Source: Oscillospiraceae bacterium (lineage in GTDB: Bacteria; Bacillota; Clostridia; Oscillospirales; Acutalibacteraceae). From it: a stretch of 36,654 bases of DNA. The stretch spans positions 1 to 36,654 of the forward strand of contig JAFLUL010000016.1 of NCBI GenBank assembly GCA_022508845.1, written 5' to 3'. This document shows positions 31,159 to 36,654 of the stretch, piece after piece (position 1 is the first letter of the stretch; every line of letters begins with the position of its first letter). Both the position numbers and the translations under genes were made by a program. Under the pieces are notes generated by a model. It did no database searches and had not been told where the DNA came from. It saw only the letters and a program-made list of their open reading frames with translations.

Positions 31159-31234
31159 GGGGGTATAGCTCAGCTGGGAGAGCGCTTGACTGGCAGTCAA
31201 GAGGTCATCGGTTCGATCCCGACTATCTCCACCA
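31159..31234 (+). tRNA. tRNA-Ala (anticodon GGC)
   Basis: A 76-nt tRNA with encoded CCA. The acceptor stem GGGGGTA/TATCTCC includes the G3-U70 wobble pair that identifies alanine tRNAs. The D-arm is GCTC...GAGC, the anticodon stem-loop is CTTGA-CTGGCAG-TCAAG with anticodon GGC at loop positions 3-5, and the T-arm contains GGTTCGATCCC. It reads GCC codons and, with wobble, GCU. An 8-bp inverted repeat (31140-31147 with 31241-31248) flanks it. Confidence 0.95.
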
Positions 31235-31254
31235 ATTCGGCACTAAGTGCAAGA

Positions 31255-31290
31255 AAAAGCCTTTATCCGTTGGAGATAAAGGCTTTTTTC
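31255..31290 (+). terminator. Terminator after tRNA-Ala
   Basis: AAAGCCTTTATC (31256-31267) pairs with GATAAAGGCTTT (31275-31286), a 12-bp stem followed by more T residues. Confidence 0.9.
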
Positions 31291-31370
31291 TATGTCATTT
31301 CAAATTATCAAGCGGGCTGTAATTTTTGAAGTTGACCACGTTTTTTGCCTGAGTAATATGCACATATTTT

Positions 31371-31550
31371 TCACCAATACAAGGCATATTTTCGCAATTC
31401 TGAGGCATTCAGTGCTGACAATTCAAAATTATCACCGAAGAAGTTAATCATAGGCGTTATGCAATTTTTGTAATAAGCAACGGTTTCATCTGAATTGCCT
31501 TTTAACTGCTGTGTGATAATAAATTCATTGTAGGAAGATAACAAAGTCAT
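31371..31550 (-). pseudogene. Truncated tyrosine recombinase (integrase), N-terminal part only
   Basis: About 59 residues of the N-terminal SAM-like, core-binding domain of a phage/ICE-type integrase. The recognisable pattern is LLSSYNEFIITQQLKG, SDETVAYYKNCITPMINFFG and a Leu-rich LSALNASELRKYA. A TGA then ends the frame. The catalytic domain with its R-H-R-Y residues is absent anywhere nearby, so it cannot recombine DNA. In the same frame after the TGA are about 20 open codons (KICAYYSGKKRGQLQK...) of unknown origin. The ATG at 31550 has TGAGG upstream; a TTG at 31565 would add five residues. It lies beside a tRNA gene, the usual target of such enzymes. Confidence 0.65.
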
Positions 31551-31561
31551 TTTTGAAAACC

Positions 31562-31657
31562 TCAACTTTTGAATGGAAAATCATCAATTTTTAACTGTTC
31601 ATTATGGTGCAATTCTGCTTTTCGCTGTAAATCCTCATAAGAAATATATTCTGTCAT
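31562..31657 (-). CDS. Hypothetical 31-residue ORF upstream of the integrase remnant
   Basis: I do not recognise this peptide. It starts MTEYISYEDLQRKAELHH and is charged, with a likely helical middle. Its stop region overlaps the possible TTG start of the integrase remnant and supplies the integrase Shine-Dalgarno, an arrangement typical of a small gene coupled to an integrase. No strong ribosome binding site of its own is seen, and it may itself be the tail of a longer decayed gene. Confidence 0.3.
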   Translation of the reverse strand: MTEYISYEDLQRKAELHHNEQLKIDDFPFKS

Positions 31658-31671
31658 AGGTAATTCAAAGC

Positions 31672-31838
31672 TGCAAAATTGCCCACCGAATGACAGTGCC
31701 GGACGATATCGGGGTTATGTCTACTGCGATAATGCTGCGCCAGGAACAGACTGAGCTTATTCCATCGTTAGAAATCGGCAAAGCATTATTTGCGGTGATA
31801 TGGACGATGCGGCCGCTTGGGTGAAAATTGCACGTTGA
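31672..31838 (+). pseudogene. Frameshifted C-terminal fragment of a HerA/DUF87-like ATPase
   Basis: The frame reads CKIAHRMTVPDDIGVMSTAI and then LRQEQTELIPSLEIGKALF. After one missing base near 31790 it continues as CGDMDDAAAWVKIAR and a stop. The order HR-x-PDD, LxxGxA and a final GD...VKI is what I recall from the end of HerA-type hexameric ATPases, which translocate DNA in conjugation, repair or defence. Walker motifs and the rest of the gene are missing, so it is inert. Family assignment is tentative. Confidence 0.4.
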
Positions 31839-31910
31839 GTAATAAACGATAATAAATATTATATTCTTTATGAGTTATGAAAAGTGCCTGAGAGAAGCGC
31901 ATTTTTTGAT

Positions 31911-31950
31911 CAAAATAAAAGGGCTGCTGCAAAATTTTGCAGCAGTCCCT
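31911..31950 (-). terminator. Terminator of the M28 peptidase gene
   Basis: A hairpin of AGGGCTGCTGC (31920-31930) with GCAGCAGTCCCT (31939-31950) around an AAAATTTT centre. On the minus strand it is followed by a T-rich run (31919-31911), placing it about 25 bp after the peptidase stop. Confidence 0.85.
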
Positions 31951-31972
31951 TATGCAGTTATTCTGTTTTTTC

Positions 31973-34036
31973 TCAATAACTCTTCACATATGGCAGCAGC
32001 AATCTTGCAATTGCTCCGGCGGCTAAGCGAGTTGTTTTATAAAGAGACGTCATATCAAAATAATATAGATTGTCTGAAGAAGTATGAATAATTGCGGGAG
32101 TTGCTAAATCATAATCCGAGCCGTTGCTTCTTTCTGAGGAAATGCAGCGCCAGGAAAGAGTTAGGGCCTTAATACCCGCCTTACGAAATGGCACTATATC
32201 GTGTTTACCTGCGCGAACAGGTGAAAAATATCCATCCTCTCCAATATTTCCGAATGCCGATTTTGTTTTGTCGATTGCATTGCTTCCGATATTTTTTTTT
32301 GCTGCGGGAGCCTTATAACTGTTTGTTGAAACAGGTTCTGTGCATACTGTAAGATAATATTTACAGCCCGGAGAATATAGATCGTTCGGTTTTCCTGCCA
32401 TATCTATATTAAATGTAAAGATATGGCGGGCCTTTTCGGCGTCGGAAAGAGAATTAACATATGCGTAGGCTCCGTAATACCCCTGTTCCTCGCCTGCGGT
32501 AAACAGAAAACGCAGTTCTATTCCAAAATCCTGATTGGCAAGCTTGAATCTTTTTGCAAGTTGCAGTAACGCCGCGCTTCCGGAAGCATTGTCAACTGCT
32601 CCGCCTGTGTTTCTTACCGTATCATAATGTGCTGTAACAAGCAAAATTTTCGGATTTTTAACGGCCGTAGGTATAACTGCCATTACATTTTTTCCGGAAA
32701 TTTTTCCCTTTGAGAATTTTATTATTTTGCAATCCTTTTCCTTGTAGCCGAAGCTTTTTAATTTTTCGTAAATTAAATCGGCCGAATCGTTCTGCGTTGA
32801 ACCCCACCAATTTCTTGTTCCTATCTTTTCTACCAGCCATTTCATATCGCTTTTAATATCATTATATGAAATTCCTTCGCTGAAGGATAATAGCCATTTG
32901 TCCTGAAGCTCTTTTTTTGAAGGCGCTAGCTCTTCATATTCCATATTCGTCTGATTTCTTATAATCAAGGACTCCAGTAGAACAGACAAACGCAGGATCA
33001 TTCTTGCGTCCGCAGGGGTAACTGCACCGTCATTGTCATAGTCCGCATATGCTATGGCCCCTTCGCTTAATTGTTCCATAGCAACTGATTGACGGAGCGC
33101 AAGGCGCGCGTCTGCTCCGGTTACCGTGCCGTCGTGATTTATATCCCCCAAATAGAAATATGTTTGCGGCTGTATATTTTTAGAGGATTTCCACCAAGCA
33201 GTATTTTTTGCGTCTTCATCCTTTGAGACATAATAATCCGCCTGACTGTTTTTTCTTGTTGTTAAATCACAATAGCGCAAAATAAACGTTGGGATATTGC
33301 TGTGAGCTATTAGAAAACTATCATATTTTGCGATTTCCGATTCGTTTGGACGTTTATTCCTTAAAAATCCTTCCCTTTCAGAAATTTCCCAGTATTCGGG
33401 CGCATATTCGCACCAAGCAATTTTATAATTTGAAATGGGGGATAAAAACTGACAAAAGCCGATCTCTTCTATTCCGACAAAAACCGGCTCAACCGTTCCA
33501 TCCGGCAGATATGCTCTGTAAATAACACCGTTTGAAAAAATCCAGGCTATATTTTCAGCTATCAAAAAGTCTTTGATCGTTTTTCCGTTGTCGGCTTTGA
33601 ATATGGTTTTTCGATTTTTTCCGTCTTTTGAAATTTTCAGAAGGGTGGATTCGTTTTCAATTGCATAAACGCCGTCTTGCTGAACGCTGTAAGGAAGCTG
33701 ATATATATTTGTTTCAATAACAGAAACGTCCGAGAACAGTTTTTTTACAGAGCGTTCTTCTCCGTCAACCAAATAGAGTTTGTTGGCTTCAATTTCTATT
33801 CCGTTATTTTCCCAATCGGACAATTCTATTCCGCGAATTAAATTATATTTTCCGAAAAGCTCTTCGGACTCCTTTCGGGAAAAAATCGTGGGCGAATCTG
33901 CAAAAAACCTTTCTTCGGCAAAAAATGTTTTGTAGTCCGAAGCAGTGTCCGAAAAGGCCTTAATAACAATATTATTAGATGCAATAGATATAAGTAATAT
34001 TAAAATTACAAAACTTGATTTCCAAACTTTTCTCAT
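31973..34036 (-). CDS. Secreted dockerin-containing M28 family zinc peptidase
   Basis: A 687-residue exported protein in three parts. Residues 1-28 are a signal peptide or signal anchor. Residues about 60-280 are rich in short beta-strands (LYLVDGEE, GVYAIENES, LLKISKDGK, AWIFSNGVIYRAYLPDG) and resemble a propeller-like sensor or binding domain. Residues about 294-358 are a dockerin with two calcium loops (GDINHDGTVTGADAR and ADYDNDGAVTPADAR). Residues about 380-685 are an M28 aminopeptidase domain with expected metal ligands His470 and Asp472 (VTAHYDT), Asp482 (GGAVDNASG), Glu516/Glu517 (FTAGEEQGYYG), Asp545 (NIDMAG) and a late His in AIIHTSSD. It probably removes amino acids from peptides outside the cell. 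The start at 34036 is chosen because AGGA lies just upstream. The module order, dockerin before peptidase, matches the enzyme at 5274. Confidence 0.85.
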   Translation of the reverse strand: MRKVWKSSFVILILLISIASNNIVIKAFSDTASDYKTFFAEERFFADSPTIFSRKESEELFGKYNLIRGIELSDWENNGIEIEANKLYLVDGEERSVKKLFSDVSVIETNIYQLPYSVQQDGVYAIENESTLLKISKDGKNRKTIFKADNGKTIKDFLIAENIAWIFSNGVIYRAYLPDGTVEPVFVGIEEIGFCQFLSPISNYKIAWCEYAPEYWEISEREGFLRNKRPNESEIAKYDSFLIAHSNIPTFILRYCDLTTRKNSQADYYVSKDEDAKNTAWWKSSKNIQPQTYFYLGDINHDGTVTGADARLALRQSVAMEQLSEGAIAYADYDNDGAVTPADARMILRLSVLLESLIIRNQTNMEYEELAPSKKELQDKWLLSFSEGISYNDIKSDMKWLVEKIGTRNWWGSTQNDSADLIYEKLKSFGYKEKDCKIIKFSKGKISGKNVMAVIPTAVKNPKILLVTAHYDTVRNTGGAVDNASGSAALLQLAKRFKLANQDFGIELRFLFTAGEEQGYYGAYAYVNSLSDAEKARHIFTFNIDMAGKPNDLYSPGCKYYLTVCTEPVSTNSYKAPAAKKNIGSNAIDKTKSAFGNIGEDGYFSPVRAGKHDIVPFRKAGIKALTLSWRCISSERSNGSDYDLATPAIIHTSSDNLYYFDMTSLYKTTRLAAGAIARLLLPYVKSY

Positions 34037-34089
34037 TTTTATCCTGTGGGTTTGCTGAAAAAATCGCAATCAAAGATCGGTATAATGAG

Positions 34090-34110
34090 AGGGCGGAATA
34101 TATCCGCCCT
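34090..34110 (-). terminator. Hairpin between the alpha/beta hydrolase and M28 genes
   Basis: AGGGCGGA (34090-34097) and TCCGCCCT (34103-34110) form a perfect 8-bp stem just after the hydrolase stop. The minus-strand sequence beyond it (CTCATTAT) lacks a T-run, so it may be a weak terminator or attenuator rather than a full stop. Confidence 0.5.
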
Positions 34111-34129
34111 GCTCAATTTTGTTAATTGT

Positions 34130-35695
34130 TTATACTGCAGATGTTATACCTGTTACCATATCAGCGATAACCTGAATGAACGCAAGAATTTTTGAAGCGA
34201 AATCGCTGATGAAATTCAGCATGCGTTCAAAGAAAGTGTATTCAACGGTCGCTTCAACATCGGCCGCGGTAAGGGGAGAAACGCTGTTTTCATTCCTGTT
34301 GTATTTTAAGAACTGCGGATATTCGGCAAATGTGTTTATATCCGCCTGTCCGTCATAATAGAGAAGAGAGGCCATCATATCGGCAATTCCGCTGCTCTCA
34401 GCGTGAGGATAGTTTTTAACAAACCAGGTTTGATCGGGGAACAGGCAGGTTCCCGCATAAACCATTTTATCGGGAGAAACATAGGTTGGGTCAAAATCAG
34501 CAAGCTGTTCATCAGTTAAAACGCTGAGATAATCTGCCGTTGTTGCCCCAAAGGAGGATCTTTTAGTGTCTATAGTGCTGTCGGTAAGGGTCATATATGA
34601 AGGACCAACGGGGATGGATGAATAGCCGTATCTTGAAATAACATATAAGTTTACATCTTCATTGAGCTTTTGAAGCGTCTGTGTTTTGTCGGCTCTGATA
34701 AGATTATTATAGTTTTCTATTTTTTCTATAAGTCCTGAGCGGTCAACTTCATCATTCTCATAAACAGTGCCGAAAACATAGTTTAATGAGTCGTCTAAAA
34801 ATTCATCGGGAACCATAGCCCAAATGGTTGGAAGACCGGCAAACATCGGAACAATGAGTTTGGGAAGAACATAGGGGGAGAGCTTTTCAATGAGATCATT
34901 GCCCATAGCGCAAACGGCGTCAAGAATACCGATATCATTGAGAATGGAAATAAGGCCGTTGAGGAAAAGCTCAAATTCGTTGCCTTCAAAGGCAAATCTT
35001 AAGTAATATTCAATTGCATCAGCGTTAAGAGTCAGGTTTCCCGAAAGCAGCTCGCCTGTGTAGGTCTCGCCGTAAACTGCGGTGGTATCATAAACAACGC
35101 TCTTAATTTTTTTGTCACCGTATAGCTTTATATATGAAGTTGTTATAATACCGCCGAGGGAATGGCAAGTGAGCGTTACCTTATCTGCGCCGGAGCATTC
35201 AAGGACATAGTTAATATAATCGTTAAGCTTGGCGGCGCTGTCGATCGGGTCAAGGCGCCAGTCATAACAAAAAGCAAGCTTTGAACTGTCGGTTATGCTT
35301 TCCCGAGGGGGATAGGTGAATTCAAGACCGCTGTTGCCGTTTGCAGTGCCGTCGGGGTTCAGTATCATACCGTCAAAAAACACTTCAAAAATCGGGATCA
35401 GCTTATTTGATACTCCCTCCCAGTTGTTGAGAACAAAATCGGGAAGCATTGCAGGGAGAGCCTTTTTCAGCATACTTAGAATATCGTCTGCAGAATATTC
35501 AAATACATATCCCTTTGAAGGATCGTTTTTATCCTTTAATATGTGTGAGGCCATAAAGCCGTGAATATCTATCTGCGGACAGTCTCTTACCGTTTCATTT
35601 TCAGCTGCGTTTGCAGATAAACTGAAAATCGGAACAAGAACAAGAGAGATGACAAGAATGACGGAAATAATTTTTGAAGCCGATTTCTTTTTCAT
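34130..35695 (-). CDS. Secreted alpha/beta-hydrolase (lipase/acyltransferase-like)
   Basis: A 521-residue exported protein. The signal peptide covers about 1-31 (ends SANAAE). The oxyanion block DIHGFMASHIL lies at about 43-53. FCYDWRLDP at about 142-150 recalls the YDWR segment of LCAT-type lipases. The nucleophile elbow LTCHSLGGI puts Ser179 in CHSLG, with Cys replacing the first Gly of GxSxG. Later His candidates occur in FVKNYPHAESSG. The C-terminus is an amphipathic tail (MLNFISDFASKILAFIQVIA) of the kind also seen in the left-hand hydrolase at 2468, and the overall layout suggests paralogy. Function as a lipase or esterase is inferred. AGGAG precedes the ATG. It lies upstream of the M28 dockerin peptidase, with a hairpin between them. 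Confidence 0.72.
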   Translation of the reverse strand: MKKKSASKIISVILVISLVLVPIFSLSANAAENETVRDCPQIDIHGFMASHILKDKNDPSKGYVFEYSADDILSMLKKALPAMLPDFVLNNWEGVSNKLIPIFEVFFDGMILNPDGTANGNSGLEFTYPPRESITDSSKLAFCYDWRLDPIDSAAKLNDYINYVLECSGADKVTLTCHSLGGIITTSYIKLYGDKKIKSVVYDTTAVYGETYTGELLSGNLTLNADAIEYYLRFAFEGNEFELFLNGLISILNDIGILDAVCAMGNDLIEKLSPYVLPKLIVPMFAGLPTIWAMVPDEFLDDSLNYVFGTVYENDEVDRSGLIEKIENYNNLIRADKTQTLQKLNEDVNLYVISRYGYSSIPVGPSYMTLTDSTIDTKRSSFGATTADYLSVLTDEQLADFDPTYVSPDKMVYAGTCLFPDQTWFVKNYPHAESSGIADMMASLLYYDGQADINTFAEYPQFLKYNRNENSVSPLTAADVEATVEYTFFERMLNFISDFASKILAFIQVIADMVTGITSAV

Positions 35696-35792
35696 TATCT
35701 TTTCTCCTAACTTTTATTATAAAAATAATAACATAATATATAAAAAAAGTAAATATTTTCTTGGATTTTTTTGCAATTTGAGGTAAATGTGC

Positions 35793-35821
35793 TTGATATT
35801 TTTTGCGGTGTTATTTATAAT
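35793..35821 (+). promoter_or_regulatory. Promoter of the right-edge gene
   Basis: TTGATA (35793-35798), 17 bp, TATAAT (35816-35821), followed by ACGGAGG and an ATG at 35850. The 5' leader would be only about 20 nt. The minus-strand hydrolase must be driven from the same 154-bp gap, where I see only AT-rich sequence with a possible TATAAT. Confidence 0.75.
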
Positions 35822-35849
35822 AAAGCTATAAATTTACGGAGGATTATTT

Positions 35850-36654
35850 ATGGTATTAGGAATTATAAACGGCTGGGAAGAAGGGCATTTTAAGGCAGTT
35901 CATAAGCTCGGTCTTAAGGCGGTTGAGTTTTGCATAAACCACAATTACGATTCTTTTGAGGTGCTCTCAAAGGCGGATGAAATTAGGGCAAACTCAGAAA
36001 AATACGGAATAAAGATAGGAGCTATCGGCCGCTGGGGAATGGAAAGAATTGATAATAACGGGGATGTTATTCCCGAGGCTCTCGAGCACGATAAAAATCT
36101 CATTAAGCTTGCGGCAATTGTGGGTTGTCCTGTGTTTAACTGCGGCTGCAATGAGGTTCAGGGCAAAAGCTTTTATGAAAACTGCCTGATAGCTATAAAC
36201 TATTTTGGTTTGCTCCTTGATTATGCAAGGGATAAAAACGTTAAAATAGCTGTATATAACTGCGATTGGGCAAATTTTGTTTATAATGATAAGGCTTGGA
36301 ATATTGTTCTCGGCGCTCTGCCTGAGCTCGGAATTAAGTTCGATTCATCTCATTCCATAAACAGAAACGAGGACTATCTCAAGGTTTTATGCGACTGGAA
36401 GGAGAGAGTTTATCACGTTCATATCAAAGGAAACCTTAACATAGCGGGCGAGACCTATGATGATTCTCCCGCCGGACTCGATACAACAAAATGGCCGGCA
36501 ATAATGTCGCTGCTCTATATAGCAAATTATAACGGTATGCTGTCTATTGAACCTCATTCCCGCAACTGGAGAGGAGACAAAGGTCAATGGGGCGTTGAAT
36601 ACACTATAAATTATATGAAACAATTTATTATGCCGGAGGACTATTCATCAGAAG
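35850..36654 (+). CDS. Sugar phosphate isomerase/epimerase-like TIM-barrel protein, 3' end beyond the window
   Basis: 268 codons are visible and the reading frame runs off the right edge, probably only a few residues from the end given the usual 260-290 residue size. The sequence follows the AP endonuclease family 2 / xylose isomerase-like barrel. Recognisable segments are LGLKAVEFCINHNYDSFE, KYGIKIGAIGRWG, ENCLIAINYFGLLLDYARDKNVKIAVYNCDW, ELGIKFDSSHSINR (metal-ligand Asp-His region), VYHVHIKGN (His ligand) and MLSIEPHSRNW (Glu ligand near the C-terminus). Such enzymes isomerise or epimerise sugars and inositols using a divalent metal. There is no signal peptide. It has a consensus promoter and an ACGGAGG ribosome binding site. 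Its specific substrate cannot be told from the sequence. Confidence 0.82.
   Translation, partial: MVLGIINGWEEGHFKAVHKLGLKAVEFCINHNYDSFEVLSKADEIRANSEKYGIKIGAIGRWGMERIDNNGDVIPEALEHDKNLIKLAAIVGCPVFNCGCNEVQGKSFYENCLIAINYFGLLLDYARDKNVKIAVYNCDWANFVYNDKAWNIVLGALPELGIKFDSSHSINRNEDYLKVLCDWKERVYHVHIKGNLNIAGETYDDSPAGLDTTKWPAIMSLLYIANYNGMLSIEPHSRNWRGDKGQWGVEYTINYMKQFIMPEDYSSE

Larger units (their letters stand above)
31291..31870. mobile_element. Degraded mobile-element remnant next to tRNA-Ala
   Basis: This stretch holds no intact gene of normal size. It contains an integrase N-terminus and a short ORF on the minus strand and a frameshifted ATPase tail on the plus strand, joined without intervening genes. 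I read it as the scar of an integrated element that lost nearly all its body. I could not find matching left and right attachment repeats. Bases 31839-31910 show nothing recognisable. Confidence 0.5.

Noticed and set aside
31870-32091. Plus-strand 73-codon ORF near the M28 gene end
   Set aside because: It runs through the terminator hairpin and antisense to the peptidase C-terminus. No family features.
34090-34110. A palindromic operator for the M28 gene
   Set aside because: The perfect 8-bp inverted repeat also fits a post-stop hairpin of the upstream gene. No regulator gene is nearby and no second copy of the site was seen.
1-36654. CRISPR array, rRNA operon, intact transposase or known defence system
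   Set aside because: I looked for regular direct repeats, rRNA-like sequence, transposase motifs and defence-type gene pairs and saw none. The only mobile DNA is the degraded piece at 31291-31870.

Overview
The window looks like a chromosomal segment from a gut-type, low-to-mid GC member of the Clostridia, most likely an Oscillospiraceae/Ruminococcaceae relative. Three things point there: Firmicutes gene orders (rpsB-tsf; gdpP-rplI-dnaB; tilS-hpt-ftsH), Ruminococcus-type dockerin modules on secreted enzymes, and strong AGGAGG ribosome binding sites with sigma-A promoters of the form TTGAxx-17 bp-TATAAT. The species call is inference; no rRNA is present.

Layout. 1-2398 (minus): a secreted neutral-ceramidase-like protein cut by the left edge and a cytoplasmic BNR/sialidase-like protein. 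2409-8232 (plus): a four-gene unit with a secreted alpha/beta hydrolase, a metallophosphoesterase, a dockerin-carrying serine hydrolase (SxxK/YSN/HSG) and a lipoprotein paralog of that hydrolase. 8252-10196: rpsB-tsf with its own promoter, a structured leader, an intergenic hairpin and a terminator. 10222-12973: prmA, a GH4 alpha-galactosidase/glucosidase and a convergent rnhA. 13089-25675: a long plus-strand housekeeping run, namely a nucleotidyltransferase/degenerate phosphomutase fusion, RNase J, GdpP, L9, DnaB, TilS, Hpt, FtsH and a cyclophilin lipoprotein. 25720-25970: a 48-residue protein gene with its own promoter and terminator. 25991-31032: a three-gene FAD/Fe-S oxidoreductase set of the anaerobic glycerol-3-phosphate dehydrogenase type, then a GH29 fucosidase and a deoxyinosine/uracil glycosylase. 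31029-31290: a strong promoter, an 18-nt broken copy of a tRNA 5' end and an intact tRNA-Ala(GGC). 31371-31838: wreckage of a mobile element (integrase N-terminus, a 31-residue ORF, a frameshifted ATPase tail). 31973-35695 (minus): a dockerin-carrying M28 peptidase and a second secreted alpha/beta hydrolase. 35793 to the right edge: a sugar-phosphate isomerase/epimerase-like gene, cut by the edge.

How the genes fit together. The flanks are devoted to extracellular lipid, peptide and glycan hydrolysis. An alpha/beta hydrolase lies close to a dockerin protein in both the left and right clusters. Cytoplasmic glycosidases (BNR, GH4, GH29) could process imported host or dietary glycans, and the ceramidase-like and lipase-like proteins could act on lipid moieties. 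The centre is translation, replication and RNA decay. The points most worth a second look are the surface-enzyme clusters with alternative anchoring (dockerin versus lipoprotein), the free-standing 48-residue protein gene, the degenerate phosphomutase half of the fusion enzyme, and the tRNA-Ala locus with its promoter displaced by a broken tRNA copy. I found no CRISPR array, rRNA, intact insertion sequence or recognised defence system.
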